The notes: generated by a model from the sequence alone, not told the origin. 64,000 nt of DNA from Neisseria weaveri (GCF_900638685.1 NZ_LR134533.1:310001-374000); one strand, 5' to 3'. Positions 37,132 through 46,472 are shown, counted from the first letter of the stretch. Translations and numbers: made by a program.

Positions 37132-37164
37132 GCGTATTCAACCCCAATTTTAAAGGAAATTCTT

Positions 37165-37653
37165 ATGGTACAAGTCGGTATCATCATGGGCAGCAACAGC
37201 GATTGGCCCGTTATGCAGCACGCCGCCCAATTCTTAAAACAATTCGGCGTCGAATTCGAAGCGCGCGTCGTCTCCGCCCACCGCACCCCCGATTTGATGT
37301 TCGAATACGCCGAAACCGCCCGCGAACGCGGCATTAAAGCCATTATCGCAGGTGCAGGAGGCGCCGCACATCTGCCCGGCATGGTTGCCGCCAAAACCAC
37401 CGTACCCGTTTTAGGCGTGCCCGTTCCCAGCAAATACCTGCGCGGAGAAGATTCCCTGCTCTCTATCGTGCAAATGCCCAAAGGCGTACCCGTCGCCACC
37501 TTCGCCATAGGTGAAGCCGGCGCCGCCAATGCCGCCCTGTTTGCCGTGTCTCTGCTGGCAAACGAAAACCCCGATTTGGCGCAAAAACTGGCACACTTCC
37601 GCGCCAAACAGGCACAAACTGTTTTAGAAATGACGTTGCCGGAAGCGGAATAA
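37165..37653 (+). CDS. purE: N5-carboxyaminoimidazole ribonucleotide mutase
   Basis: Class I PurE, 162 residues, which converts N5-CAIR to CAIR in purine synthesis, usually with PurK. The N-terminal [13 protein letters not shown], the [14 protein letters not shown] block with the catalytic His, and [25 protein letters not shown] are present. TAAAGGAAATTCTT precedes the start. purK is not in the window. Confidence 0.96.
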   Translation: MVQVGIIMGSNSDWPVMQHAAQFLKQFGVEFEARVVSAHRTPDLMFEYAETARERGIKAIIAGAGGAAHLPGMVAAKTTVPVLGVPVPSKYLRGEDSLLSIVQMPKGVPVATFAIGEAGAANAALFAVSLLANENPDLAQKLAHFRAKQAQTVLEMTLPEAE

Positions 37654-37669
37654 ACTTAATTAGCCAACA

Positions 37670-37712
37670 AAAAAGCCGTCTGCAAACCCTTCAGTTTACA
37701 GGCGGCTTTTTT
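37670..37712 (+). terminator. Terminator of purE
   Basis: Stem AAAAGCCGTCTG / CAGGCGGCTTTT with one mispair, then T run. The left arm is a decayed uptake word (GCCGTCTGCAA). The 200 bases beyond hold nothing recognisable. Confidence 0.8.
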
Positions 37713-37915
37713 GCTGCCGCTAAAATATGAAATAAAAATACCGCATTCCCCGCTGGAACGACGGCCGGATGAAAAAAGTCAGTCAGCGCAAACCGGATAT
37801 TGATACTCAAATTTCCATCCGAAACCAAACTGCTTAATAGGTCTCCACAATCCAAGACTGCTACAAAACCGAACCTAAAACAACGATTTTCCTAACCTGA
37901 GGCCGCCTGAAAATT

Positions 37916-38845
37916 TTAAGCGCAAACCCAGTTTCGGGCTGCGTCCATATCTGCCCAAATCTGCTGTTTCAACTCATCGATACTGTCAAACTTTACTTCG
38001 TCGCGCAGCTTATGCAAAAAACGTACTTCTATTCTCTGACCGTATAAATCGCCTCCGAAATCAAAAATATGCACTTCCAATTTCTGCCGGCTGTTGGAAG
38101 AAACAGTGGGATTGTATCCGAAGCTGGCAACGCCGCGCCGCTTGCCGAACTGCCCTTCCACCTCGACCACAAATACGCCGCTCAATGCGTAATGATGATT
38201 GGGCAGCTGCACATTCGCCGTCGGACAACCGATGGTACGGCCTAGCTTTGCGCCGTGTTTTACCCTGCCGCCCAAGCTGTAATAATCGCCCAAAAGTTTT
38301 TTAGCATAATCCATCAGGCCGTCTGAAAGTGCTTTTCGGACAGCGGTGCTGCTGGTCCGGATATTTTCGGTAATCACCGAAGGTGTACGCTCGGTTACCA
38401 TATCCTGCTGTTTTTGCAGCAAATCGAAATCGCCGACACGGCCTGCACCGAAACGAAAATCGTCGCCGATCAGCAGATATTTGGTATTGAGCGTATCGCG
38501 CAGCAGGCTGCTGATAAAAGTTTGCGCTTCCATATCGGCAAATGCCTGATTAAAGCGCAAAATCCACACCGCATCCACGCAGCCGGTTTCTTTCAAAAGC
38601 TTGAGTTTGCGGCGCAACGGGCTTAAACGGTAAGGCAGAGGGCGGCCGCTTTTGGCGGCGAAAAATTCCTGAGGTTGCGGCTCGAATATGACTACGACAA
38701 CCGGCAGATTCCTGCTCTTTGCTTCTTCGCGCAAACGGCGCAGGATATGCCGGTGTCCGATATGGACGCCGTCGAAATTACCGATTGTCACAGCCGCACC
38801 TTGCGGAAAATCAGGACTACATCCCTGACCGAACCAGATTTTCAT
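37916..38845 (-). CDS. ribF: Bifunctional riboflavin kinase / FAD synthetase
   Basis: A 309-residue enzyme that makes FMN and then FAD. The N-terminal adenylyltransferase half has TIGNFDGVHIGHRHIL (about 21-36) and IGDDFRFGAGRVGD near 122; the C-terminal kinase half has HGAKLGRTIGCPTANVQLPNHHYALSGVFVVEV near 200-235. ATG at 38845 is chosen by family; the frame extends to a TTG at 38863. With ribB and ribH it is the third riboflavin gene in 7 kb, though on the other strand. Confidence 0.94.
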   Translation of the reverse strand: MKIWFGQGCSPDFPQGAAVTIGNFDGVHIGHRHILRRLREEAKSRNLPVVVVIFEPQPQEFFAAKSGRPLPYRLSPLRRKLKLLKETGCVDAVWILRFNQAFADMEAQTFISSLLRDTLNTKYLLIGDDFRFGAGRVGDFDLLQKQQDMVTERTPSVITENIRTSSTAVRKALSDGLMDYAKKLLGDYYSLGGRVKHGAKLGRTIGCPTANVQLPNHHYALSGVFVVEVEGQFGKRRGVASFGYNPTVSSNSRQKLEVHIFDFGGDLYGQRIEVRFLHKLRDEVKFDSIDELKQQIWADMDAARNWVCA

Positions 38846-39156
38846 AACTTTTTGGCAGTTCAAACAAAAGACAATCCGGCATTGTAAACCTTATTAACCC
38901 TTTTATAAACCTTGCAAGGTTTGAAAAACATCTGCAAACCTGCGGTAAAACACCGTTATTTTCTGCTTGAAGATAAAAACTTTGAATAAAAAAATTTCAA
39001 TTGGGGTATTTTCTTGTAAAATATCGGGTTCGCCGGCTTGCCCTGCAGGCTTCGGCACATCTTTTTATCATTTCCGTGCGTGCAGCCATTGCCCGTGTTT
39101 CCAATACCAGCAACCAAACCGCAAAATTTGGTTTTTCCGGACAGCAAGACAAACAT

Positions 39157-39906
39157 ATGGATTTTCGTTTCGACATAATTTATGAATATCGCGAGATGTT
39201 CTTATACGGTGCATTAACTACCCTCGGCCTGACCGTCGTTGCCACTTTGGGCGGCACCATACTCGGCCTGATCGGCGCACTGGCACGGATTATCCGCTTT
39301 GAAAAAGGCAATCCGCTACTGAAAGCGTTGGCTTGGCTTATCCGCACGCTTTCCTCGATTTACGTTACCCTGTTTCGCGGCACGCCGTTGTTCGTACAAA
39401 TCTTTATTTGGTATTTCGTGTGGGCGGTAGCCTTAATCCACCCTGCCGACGGCCTGCTGGTGAGCGGTGAAGCCGCCGTTGAGCTGCGCCGCGATTACGG
39501 CGCGCTGATTGCCGGCTTGCTGGCATTGACTGCCAACGCCGGCGCCTACATTACCGAGATTTTCCGCGCCGGTATCCAATCCATCGACCGCGGCCAACTC
39601 GAAGCCGCCCGTTCTTTGGGTTTGTCGTATCCGCAAGCCATGCGCTACGTGATCATTCCGCAAGCCTTGCGCCGCATGCTGCCGCCGTTGGCCAACGAAT
39701 TCATCACCCTGCTGAAAGACAGCTCGCTGTTGTCCGCCATTGCCGTAGCCGAGCTGGCTTATGTACAAAAAACCATTTCCGGCCGCTTCGGCGTTTACGA
39801 AGAACCTTTATACACCATCGCCTTGATCTATTTGGTGATGACCATGTGCTTAAGCTGGTTCTTCTCATGGATGGAAAAACGCTACAACACCGCCGGCCAC
39901 CGCTAA
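39157..39906 (+). CDS. Polar amino-acid ABC transporter permease (HisM/GlnP type)
   Basis: A 249-residue permease with five hydrophobic segments. The family features LYGALTTLGLTVVATLGGTILGLIGALAR, YVTLFRGTPLFVQIFIWYF and the EAA loop QLEAARSLGLSYPQAMRYVIIPQALRRMLPP are clear. The ATG at 39157 is chosen since the frame upstream is not membrane-like. No binding protein or ATPase gene is adjacent, so its partners must be encoded elsewhere; the amino acid is unknown. The terminator follows directly. Confidence 0.87.
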   Translation: MDFRFDIIYEYREMFLYGALTTLGLTVVATLGGTILGLIGALARIIRFEKGNPLLKALAWLIRTLSSIYVTLFRGTPLFVQIFIWYFVWAVALIHPADGLLVSGEAAVELRRDYGALIAGLLALTANAGAYITEIFRAGIQSIDRGQLEAARSLGLSYPQAMRYVIIPQALRRMLPPLANEFITLLKDSSLLSAIAVAELAYVQKTISGRFGVYEEPLYTIALIYLVMTMCLSWFFSWMEKRYNTAGHR

Positions 39907-39920
39907 AAGGCCGTCTGAAA

Positions 39921-39954
39921 AAACACCTGCCAAACAAACGGCAGGTGTTTTTTT
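39921..39954 (+). terminator. Rho-independent terminator
   Basis: Perfect stem AAACACCTGCC / GGCAGGTGTTT, 8-base loop, T run; preceded by an uptake word. Confidence 0.9.
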
Positions 39955-39972
39955 ATCCCAATCCTCAAAATT

Positions 39973-41244
39973 TCAGACGGCCTCCACCGTCATCCTGCTC
40001 AAACCTTTTTCAAAACCCCGGGCATAACGGCGCGGTATCTGGCCGCTGATCATACCGTTTTGCACCGTTGTTTCATATTCGCACACCAAACGCTCCTCCG
40101 GCAGCTCGTTATAAGAATAATCCTCGTTAACCAACGGCGACACTTTGCTGAACAAACGCCACTTCACACGGCTGCCGTCCGGCAAAGCATAGGCCGCCTG
40201 AAAACCCGAATTACCCTCATTGCAGCCGACATGGAAGCGGAAATCGTCGAAATCGTCCGGCGCAGGTAGAGGCAACGCATCCATAAAACCGAAAATACGG
40301 TCGTGCGCACACAAACTCTGACGCACATAAGGCCAAACCTGCTCGCGCAAAAACCATTGATCGGCAAAATGGCGGGAAGCCAACGGCTTGGCCACATACG
40401 CCTCAACCTTGCCGCGCATATCCGGCACCGCACCGGCTACCGCACCCCACAAACCCGCCAAAATCAATTCCGTATGCGTTCCCGCATCACGCAGCGTATG
40501 AAACAGCTTGCCGCTTGTCACCCACTCGTTGACCGCTTTTGCTTCACGCTGTGAAATCACCGAATCCGCATCACGGAAAATCACACGGCCGGCCTCTTTA
40601 TCGTCCATCGCCAAAAAACGCCACATCGTACCCGGCCACTGCTCCGCCGCTTCGTCCACGCGCACCACTTCCGCGCCGTATTGGCGCAAACGCCGCAAAG
40701 CCTGCTCCGGCACACTGCCGTCCACATAAAAACGGCACACCCAGCCCGGATAAACCTCCCCGGCCAATTCCGCATTCATGACCGCCGGCTCGATATATTC
40801 CGAACTGCCGCCAAACAGCGAAAACGCAATAACATTCTTACCGCCGGCCGCAACCGTTTCCGGCAAAGCAGGCACGACACACGCCGCCGACACCGCCTCA
40901 TCGCGCAGCGTCAAAGCCTGCAGGCCGTACACCGCACAACGCTCCCAATCCTTCTTACCGCCATAAGCATGCGCCAGCGCATCCAAAGAATTCATATGCC
41001 GCGCATCACGCTGCAACGCCTTTTTCGCATACACAATCCCCTCGTCCCACAAACTGCCCTTCACCGCCGCCGTTGCCGCATCGCTCAACGGCACCACCGA
41101 CTTCGGAATCAGCTTATGCGCCTTGACCGCCTCCAACACCGCCTCGCGGTATTGCTGCCTATCCATATATTGTCGGAATGCAGCCGAAATCACATCCAGC
41201 TTTTTCTGTATTTTCTGCAACTGCGGCGAAAGCTTCGGTTTCAT
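39973..41244 (-). CDS. TPR and glycosyltransferase-like protein of unknown function
   Basis: About 423 residues. The start MKPKLSPQ at 41244 is preceded by GGGGAAAATAAC; the frame is open to 41283. Residues 20-115 look like two or three TPR units (AFRQYMDRQQYREAVLEAVKAHKLIP, DEGIVYAKKALQRDARHMNSLDALAHAYGGKKDW). Residues 130-320 (NVIAFSLFGGSSEYIEPAVMNAELAGEVYPGWVCRFYVD, VIFRDADSVISQREAKAVNEW) resemble a GT-A type nucleotide-sugar transferase with a DAD metal site. No signal peptide. No sugar genes are near. I would not assign a substrate. Confidence 0.6.
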   Translation of the reverse strand: MKPKLSPQLQKIQKKLDVISAAFRQYMDRQQYREAVLEAVKAHKLIPKSVVPLSDAATAAVKGSLWDEGIVYAKKALQRDARHMNSLDALAHAYGGKKDWERCAVYGLQALTLRDEAVSAACVVPALPETVAAGGKNVIAFSLFGGSSEYIEPAVMNAELAGEVYPGWVCRFYVDGSVPEQALRRLRQYGAEVVRVDEAAEQWPGTMWRFLAMDDKEAGRVIFRDADSVISQREAKAVNEWVTSGKLFHTLRDAGTHTELILAGLWGAVAGAVPDMRGKVEAYVAKPLASRHFADQWFLREQVWPYVRQSLCAHDRIFGFMDALPLPAPDDFDDFRFHVGCNEGNSGFQAAYALPDGSRVKWRLFSKVSPLVNEDYSYNELPEERLVCEYETTVQNGMISGQIPRRYARGFEKGLSRMTVEAV

Positions 41245-41282
41245 ATTGTTATTTTCCCCATAATTTTTAATATCGAAAAACA

Positions 41283-41341
41283 AGGCCGTCTGAAAAATCC
41301 GCCGCTTCCGTGTTAGGAAACCCCGTTTTTTCAGACGGCCT
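41283..41341. terminator. Wide uptake-sequence inverted pair
   Basis: AG-DUS copies at each end separated by about 36 bases, between the TPR/glycosyltransferase-like gene and a decayed region. Confidence 0.4.
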
Positions 41342-41414
41342 CAATCATAACCTTGTCTATTGTATTTTTTCAAATGCAGCAGGTCACGCCGCGCCGTTCA
41401 CAACATATTTACCA

Positions 41415-41516
41415 CTACGGCTTGCGGACAACCTGCGCCGCATTAATCGGCAAAGAAGAATGCGACACTTTAATGTGCGGCAGTTTCTGCTTCAACAGAT
41501 AGCGGAATGCTTCCAC
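41415..41516 (-). pseudogene. Short unassigned coding remnant
   Basis: A GTG at 41516 preceded by AGGAGGAGAGC opens 33 codons (EAFRYLLKQKLPHIKV, ending in QVVRKP) in the same frame as the decayed TPR gene next to it. The strong ribosome site suggests a real start, but the length and isolation suggest a gene remnant. No family recognised. Confidence 0.35.
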
Positions 41517-41540
41517 TTTTTGCTCTCCTCCTGCCCGCTC

Positions 41541-41837
41541 TTAATTGGTGCCTAGAATGACTTCATCTAATTTGTCGCAAATATCAGCGTATTCCACTTT
41601 AAAGTGTTCGATGGTTTGGCCAAACCTTTGGTCAGCCTGCCGGGCATCCGAAGCTTTGATGGCTTACTCCATATAACACTGCCCTAGCCAAGACTGAGCA
41701 TTCACTTGGTTTTGAATGTCTTGTGTTTTATCCGGAATGCTTGCTAATGCCTCATTCAGCTTTTGAATAGCTTCATCATATTTTCCAGCTTTGAATAGTT
41801 CGTATCCTTCATTTATCAATTTAGCAGCATCCATCAT
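41541..41837 (-). pseudogene. TPR protein gene broken by a nonsense codon
   Basis: From ATG 41837 (ribosome site AAGGGATAA) the minus strand reads a TPR-like protein (MMDAAKLINEGYELFKAGKY, then DEAIQKLNEALASIPDK) to a TAA at 41664-41666 after 57 codons, in LGQCYME. The same frame continues sensibly for 41 more codons (AIKASDARQADQRFGQTIEH, then ADICDKLDEVILGTN) to a second stop at 41541. A single base change restores one 98-residue protein. It is low in GC compared with its neighbours. Function unknown. Confidence 0.7.
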
Positions 41838-41945
41838 TTATCCCTTGATTAAATCCATAAGTAACCATTGCGTATTTTAATAAATTTTGAAGTGAAATTG
41901 TTTCCAAATCCTTCACTATCCATTTCATACCAACAGCTTGCAGTT

Positions 41946-41979
41946 GAGGCCGTCTGAAAATCTTTTTTCAGACGGCCTC
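41946..41979. terminator. Uptake-sequence terminator of recG
   Basis: Inverted AG-DUS pair just beyond the recG stop (minus strand). Confidence 0.75.
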
Positions 41980-41998
41980 TAATGTTTCCCAACAACCT

Positions 41999-44038
41999 TC
42001 AAACTCCCAAATAACTTTCCCTGCTCGCCAGCCAGCGGTTGAGATGGGCTTCGACGATGTCGGGGTTCTCTTCAATCAGTTGGGGGGCGATTTCGCGGGC
42101 TTTTTCTAAAAGGTGCAGGTCTTCTTCGAGGTTGGCGAAGCGGAGCATGGGTACGCCGCTTTGGCGTGCGCCGAGAAATTCGCCGGGGCCGCGGATGTTG
42201 AGGTCTTGGCGGGCGATTTCGAAGCCGTCGGTGTGTTCGTAGATGACTTTGAGGCGGGCTTTGGCCAGCTCGCTCAGGGGTTCGGCGAAGAGTAAGACGC
42301 AGGTGCTGGCGGCGGCTCCGCGGCCTACGCGTCCGCGCAGTTGGTGCAGTTGTGCCAAGCCCATGCGTTCGGCGTGTTCGATAACCATGAGGCTGGCGTT
42401 GGGTACGTCTACGCCGACTTCGATAACGGTGGTGGCGACGAGTACGTTCAGACGGCCTGCGGCAAATTCGGCCATCACTTGGGCTTTTTCGGTGGCTTTC
42501 ATGCGGCCGTGGACGAGGCCGATGCTGAGTTCGGGTAGGGCCGCTTGAAGGGCGGCTTGGGTTTCGGTGGCGGTTTGTAGTTGCAGGGTTTCGCTTTCTT
42601 CGATGAGGGGGCAGACCCAGTAAACCTGCCGCCCTTTGCGGCAGGTGTTGAGTACGAAGCCTTCGACTTCGGGGCGGCGCAGGCTGTTGACGAGGCGGGT
42701 TTGGATGGGGGTGCGGTTGGGCGGCAGTTCGTCGATGACGGAAACGTCGAGGTCGGCGAAAAAGCTCATGGCCAGCGTGCGGGGGATGGGGGTGGCGGAC
42801 ATCATGAGCTGGTGTACGTCTTGGCCTTTGTTTTTGAGGGCGAGGCGTTGGGCGACGCCGAAGCGGTGCTGTTCGTCGACGATGACGAGGCCGAGGTTGT
42901 GGAACTGTACGTCTTCTTGAAAGAGGGCGTGGGTGCCGACGGCGATGGGGGCGAGGCCGTCTGAAAGGGCGGCTTTGTTTTGTTCTTTGGCTTTTTTGCG
43001 CTGGCTGCCGGAAAGCCATGCAACGCTGAGGTCGAGCGGCTCGAACCATTGTTTGAATTTGAGGTAGTGCTGTTCGGCGAGGATTTCGGTGGGCGCCATC
43101 ACGGCAACTTGGCTGCCGGCTTCGATGGCGGTGAGGGCGGCCAGGGCGGCAACGATGGTTTTGCCGCTGCCTACGTCGCCTTGCAGCAGGCGGTGCATGG
43201 GGTGGGTTTGGCGCATGTCGGCGCGGATTTCGGCCAGCACGCGCTGTTGGGCTTGGGTGAGGGAAAAGGGCAGGGCGTTGAGCAGTTTGCCCGACCATTC
43301 GCCGGTGCCGTGCAGGGGGGCGGCCTGCCCGCTGATGCGTTTTTGCCGTGCGAGCCGCATGGAAAGCTGTTGGGCGAGCAGTTCGTCGAATTTGAGCCGC
43401 TGCCATGCGGGGAGGGTGCCGTCTGAAAGTTGGCGGATGCTGTAATCGGGCGGCGGGGCGTGCAGGAGGCGCAGGCTTTCGGCCAAGTGCGGCAGTTTCA
43501 GACGGCCTAAGAGTTCGTCGGGCAGGGTGTCGTGCAGGGGCAGGGCTTCTAAGGCCGTCTGAACGATGCGGCGCAAGGTGGGCTGGTTGAGGCCGTTGAC
43601 GGTGGGGTAAACGGGGGTGAGGCTTTCGGCGAGGCTGCTGTTGTCGGCATCGCGGATTTTGGGGTGGATCATTTCGTCGCCGTAAAAACCGTGTTTGATT
43701 TCGCCCACGGCGCGGATGCGTTTGCCTTGCGCCATTTGTTTTTGATGGCTGGGGTAGAAGTGGATGAAGCGCAGAAACAGCACGCTGCCGGAATCGTCTT
43801 GAATCTGCACGATGAGCTGCTTGCGCGGTTTGAACTGCACTTCTTGCAAAGTTACGACGCCTTCGACTTGGCACGGCACGCCGATAGGTGCGTCTTTTAT
43901 CGGCATGATGTGGGTTTCGTCTTCGTAGCGCAGCGGCAGGTGCAGGGCAACGTCCCACGGGGTGTGCAGGTTGAGCTTTTCGAGCTTTTTGGCGGCGGTG
44001 TCGGTGATTTTGAGCAGCTTTTGGTGTTCAGGTGTCAT
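41999..44038 (-). CDS. recG: ATP-dependent DNA helicase RecG
   Basis: A 679-residue helicase that remodels stalled replication forks and Holliday junctions. Residues 60-150 form the OB wedge domain; helicase motifs follow: Walker A GDVGSGKT near 300, DEQH in VIVDEQHRFGVAQR near 395, SATPIPRTLAMSF near 425, and GRVGRG near 590, with the TRG-type C-terminal motif (LNIRGPGEFLGARQSG). Start MTPEHQKL at 44038 is by family; the frame extends to 44077. Five uptake words lie inside it, consistent with the known enrichment of DUS in genome-maintenance genes. Confidence 0.95.
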   Translation of the reverse strand: MTPEHQKLLKITDTAAKKLEKLNLHTPWDVALHLPLRYEDETHIMPIKDAPIGVPCQVEGVVTLQEVQFKPRKQLIVQIQDDSGSVLFLRFIHFYPSHQKQMAQGKRIRAVGEIKHGFYGDEMIHPKIRDADNSSLAESLTPVYPTVNGLNQPTLRRIVQTALEALPLHDTLPDELLGRLKLPHLAESLRLLHAPPPDYSIRQLSDGTLPAWQRLKFDELLAQQLSMRLARQKRISGQAAPLHGTGEWSGKLLNALPFSLTQAQQRVLAEIRADMRQTHPMHRLLQGDVGSGKTIVAALAALTAIEAGSQVAVMAPTEILAEQHYLKFKQWFEPLDLSVAWLSGSQRKKAKEQNKAALSDGLAPIAVGTHALFQEDVQFHNLGLVIVDEQHRFGVAQRLALKNKGQDVHQLMMSATPIPRTLAMSFFADLDVSVIDELPPNRTPIQTRLVNSLRRPEVEGFVLNTCRKGRQVYWVCPLIEESETLQLQTATETQAALQAALPELSIGLVHGRMKATEKAQVMAEFAAGRLNVLVATTVIEVGVDVPNASLMVIEHAERMGLAQLHQLRGRVGRGAAASTCVLLFAEPLSELAKARLKVIYEHTDGFEIARQDLNIRGPGEFLGARQSGVPMLRFANLEEDLHLLEKAREIAPQLIEENPDIVEAHLNRWLASRESYLGV

Positions 44039-44170
44039 GGCGGCTGGGGCGGGTTGGATGATCAATAATGGCGGCACGGTACCGCTCCGCCCTATTATAG
44101 GGAGAAAGGATGGAAAACTGAAATCGACGCTGCCCCGCCCTACTCTGTTTCTTTAACAAAAAAGAATAGC

Positions 44171-44202
44171 AAAAGGCCGTCTGAATTTTCAGACGGCCTT
44201 TT
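44171..44202. terminator. Uptake-sequence terminator of the Kbp-like gene
   Basis: AAAAGGCCGTCTGAA and complement, four-base centre, flanked by A and T runs; sits 25 bases beyond the minus-strand stop. Confidence 0.8.
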
Positions 44203-44227
44203 GAAGATGGAAAACAGGCAGTTCGGA

Positions 44228-44704
44228 TTATTCCGGAATGCGCAGTTTTTGTCCCGGATAGATTTTGTTCGGGTCGCTCAACATGGGTTTGTTGGCTTCG
44301 AAAATTTTCATGTATTTGTTGGCATCGCCGTAGTATTTTTTGGCAATGGCAGACAGCGTGTCGCCGCTGACTACGTCGTGATATTGCGCCGCTGCGGCAG
44401 CCGGGAAGTCGAGCAGGTTGTCGACGTCGGATACCCCGGTTACGTTGCCTGCCGCCAAAACGGCTTTCTCGGCGGCTTCTTGCGAAGGCGCGGAACCTTT
44501 CAGGGTAACCTTGCCGCTTGCGCCGTCAAAACTCACTGCCAAGCCGGTTAAGCCCAGGTTTTGGGTTTCGATGTATTTTTGAATGGCGGCGGAAGCTTTT
44601 TGGTTTAAGTCTTCTACGTTGGCCGCAGCGGCTGCCGCTACTTCTTTTTCGTCTTTACCGAAAAGTTTCTCGCCTGCATTTTTAATAAAGCTGAATAAGC
44701 CCAT
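44228..44704 (-). CDS. kbp: BON and LysM domain protein, Kbp (YgaU)-like
   Basis: A 158-residue protein closely following E. coli Kbp in plan: a start MGLFSFIKNAGEKLFG, a BON domain (about 30-95, GLAVSFDGASGKVTLKGSAPSQEAAEKAVLAAGNVTGVSDVDN) and a C-terminal LysM (about 108-157, YHDVVSGDTLSAIAKKYYG through EANKPMLSDPNKIYPGQKLRIPE). Kbp is a cytoplasmic potassium sensor in E. coli. No signal peptide is seen, which fits. CAGGAGCAAAC precedes the start. Confidence 0.88.
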   Translation of the reverse strand: MGLFSFIKNAGEKLFGKDEKEVAAAAAANVEDLNQKASAAIQKYIETQNLGLTGLAVSFDGASGKVTLKGSAPSQEAAEKAVLAAGNVTGVSDVDNLLDFPAAAAAQYHDVVSGDTLSAIAKKYYGDANKYMKIFEANKPMLSDPNKIYPGQKLRIPE

Positions 44705-44876
44705 GTGTTTGCTCCTGTGTGTATCAATAATCGGCCAACCTTTGTCGACCCCCGCTATCTTGTGGCTTCACACCGTATTTTTCAAGCGCGCGGGCTTAGG
44801 ATTACTTTGTTTTACATAATCCGACAGAAGCCTTAGGATTGTTGCTACAATACGTTTTTTATTTTTTCAGACGGCC

Positions 44877-45557
44877 ATGGGCAGCGAAATCAGCTACTTC
44901 ACTCTGTTTCTTATCGGTTTTTTCGGCGGCGGACACTGTATCGGCATGTGCGGCGGCTTATCCGGCGCATTTGCCCTGCAGTTGCCGCCGCATATCAACC
45001 GCTTCGGTCTGATCCTGCTGCTGAATCTCGGCCGCATCAGCAGCTATATCCTTATCGGCACATTGTTGGGCGCGCTCGGGCAAATCGGTATTTCTTTAGA
45101 CGAAACCCGCCAGCTGCAAAATATTCTGTTTATTGCCGCCAATGCTCTGCTGTTTTTATTGGGACTGTATTTGGCCGGAATTTCTGCCGCGGCTTCAAAA
45201 ATCGAAAGCCTGGGCAAGCCGGTTTGGAAACGCCTGAATCCGATTTTAAATAAGCTGCTGCCGATCCAAAGCATTCCCGCCTGCTTCGGCGTCGGCCTGT
45301 TGTGGGGCTGGCTGCCCTGCGGTTTGGTGTATAGTGCCTCGCTTTACGCGCTCGGCGGCGGCAGCGCGGTTCAAGGCGGTATGCTGATGGCGGCGTTTGC
45401 TTTGGGAACACTGCCGAATCTGTTGGCCGCCGGTCTGTTTGCCACCCAATTGAAAAGCCTGCTGCAAAACAAAAACGTGCGCCGGATTGCCGGGCTTTCG
45501 GTTTCCGCTTGGGCAATTTGGCAGCTTGGGATTTTTCTGGGCTTTATCCGATTATGA
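44877..45557 (+). CDS. TauE/SafE-like (UreH-type) six-helix membrane protein
   Basis: A 226-residue inner-membrane protein. It has the FGGGHCIGMCGGLSGAFAL motif (about 15-33) with conserved Cys/His that marks the UreH/CcoI-associated group, the RISSYILIGTLLGALGQ segment and the FGVGLLWGWLPCGLVYSASLYAL motif. Members often help metal (copper or nickel) delivery, for example near cbb3 oxidase genes. None is adjacent here. The ATG directly follows an uptake core (TTCAGACGGCC) with no visible ribosome site. Confidence 0.78.
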   Translation: MGSEISYFTLFLIGFFGGGHCIGMCGGLSGAFALQLPPHINRFGLILLLNLGRISSYILIGTLLGALGQIGISLDETRQLQNILFIAANALLFLLGLYLAGISAAASKIESLGKPVWKRLNPILNKLLPIQSIPACFGVGLLWGWLPCGLVYSASLYALGGGSAVQGGMLMAAFALGTLPNLLAAGLFATQLKSLLQNKNVRRIAGLSVSAWAIWQLGIFLGFIRL

Positions 45558-45562
45558 ATATC

Positions 45563-45594
45563 AACAGGCCGTCTGAAATTTCAGACGGCCTGTT
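45563..45594. terminator. Bidirectional uptake-sequence terminator
   Basis: AACAGGCCGTCTGAA and complement between two convergent genes. Confidence 0.85.
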
Positions 45595-45619
45595 TCACCA
45601 ATCTACCGCAAATCCGATC

Positions 45620-46429
45620 TTAAGCAATAATTTTCCAAGCCATACGGACGGCAATCAACAGCAGCAGCAGACCGAAACCTTTTTTCAGCTTGTCTGCCGG
45701 CAGTTTGTGCGACAACTTTACGCCGGTGGGCGCGGCAATGATGGTGGCAAACGCCAGCACCAAAACGGCAGGCAGGTAAATAAAGCCCGATGCGCTTTCC
45801 GGCAAGCCTTCCGCATTCAAACCTGCCAACCAATAACCGATGGCGCCGGCAACGGCAATCGGCCACCCCAAAGCGGCCGACGTGCCGACCGCACGGTGTA
45901 CCGGCACATTGCAGAATGTCAGATAAGGCACGGTTAACGAACCGCCGCCGATACCGATCCAGCTCGACAATACGCCAAACAGCCCGCCGATGCCGAACAA
46001 GCCTTTTTTGCCGGGCAGCTGGCGCGACGGTTTCGGCTTGACGCCCATCAGCGCGCGGACGGCCAAAATAAAAATAAACACGGTAAAGAAAATCTGCAGG
46101 CCGGTTTTCGGCAGATATTGGGCAACCACCGCACCGCCCGCCACACCGAGCAGCGTTCCCGGAATCATGCTTTTCAATATTTCCCAATCAACCGCCTGCT
46201 TTTTATGCTGGGAATACATGCTCGAAAACGACGTGAACACCATCACGGCAAAAGTTGTACCGATGGCTAAATGTTGGGCATAGGCGATGCCGTCCAAACC
46301 CTGCATCTGCAAAATCCACAACACCAGCGGCACCAGAATCGTGCCGCCGCCGACGCCGAAAATTCCGGCAATCAGGCCGGTCAGATAGCCGACCGCCAAC
46401 ATCATGATAATGGTTTCCCAAGCCCACAT
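45620..46429 (-). CDS. TauE/SafE family anion permease
   Basis: A 269-residue protein with eight hydrophobic segments in two repeats. The repeat motifs GLIAGIFGVGGGTILVPLVLW (about 15-35) and VLSSWIGIGGGSLTVPYLTFCNVPVHRAVGTSAALGWPIAV (about 150-190) are diagnostic of sulfite/sulfonate exporters. TAGGAGCGAAACC precedes ATG 46429, which fixes the start. Substrate unproven; its relation to the cysTWA importer is only thematic. Confidence 0.85.
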   Translation of the reverse strand: MWAWETIIMMLAVGYLTGLIAGIFGVGGGTILVPLVLWILQMQGLDGIAYAQHLAIGTTFAVMVFTSFSSMYSQHKKQAVDWEILKSMIPGTLLGVAGGAVVAQYLPKTGLQIFFTVFIFILAVRALMGVKPKPSRQLPGKKGLFGIGGLFGVLSSWIGIGGGSLTVPYLTFCNVPVHRAVGTSAALGWPIAVAGAIGYWLAGLNAEGLPESASGFIYLPAVLVLAFATIIAAPTGVKLSHKLPADKLKKGFGLLLLLIAVRMAWKIIA

Positions 46430-46472
46430 GGTTTCGCTCCTATTAATCTTGTTTATTTTGTTTTTGTTCGAC

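Noticed and set aside
42072..43958. Open frame of 628 codons on the minus strand overlapping recG in another frame
   Set aside because: Its protein is almost only Arg, Pro, His and Thr, typical of an out-of-frame reading of GC-rich coding DNA; recG in its own frame has every helicase motif.
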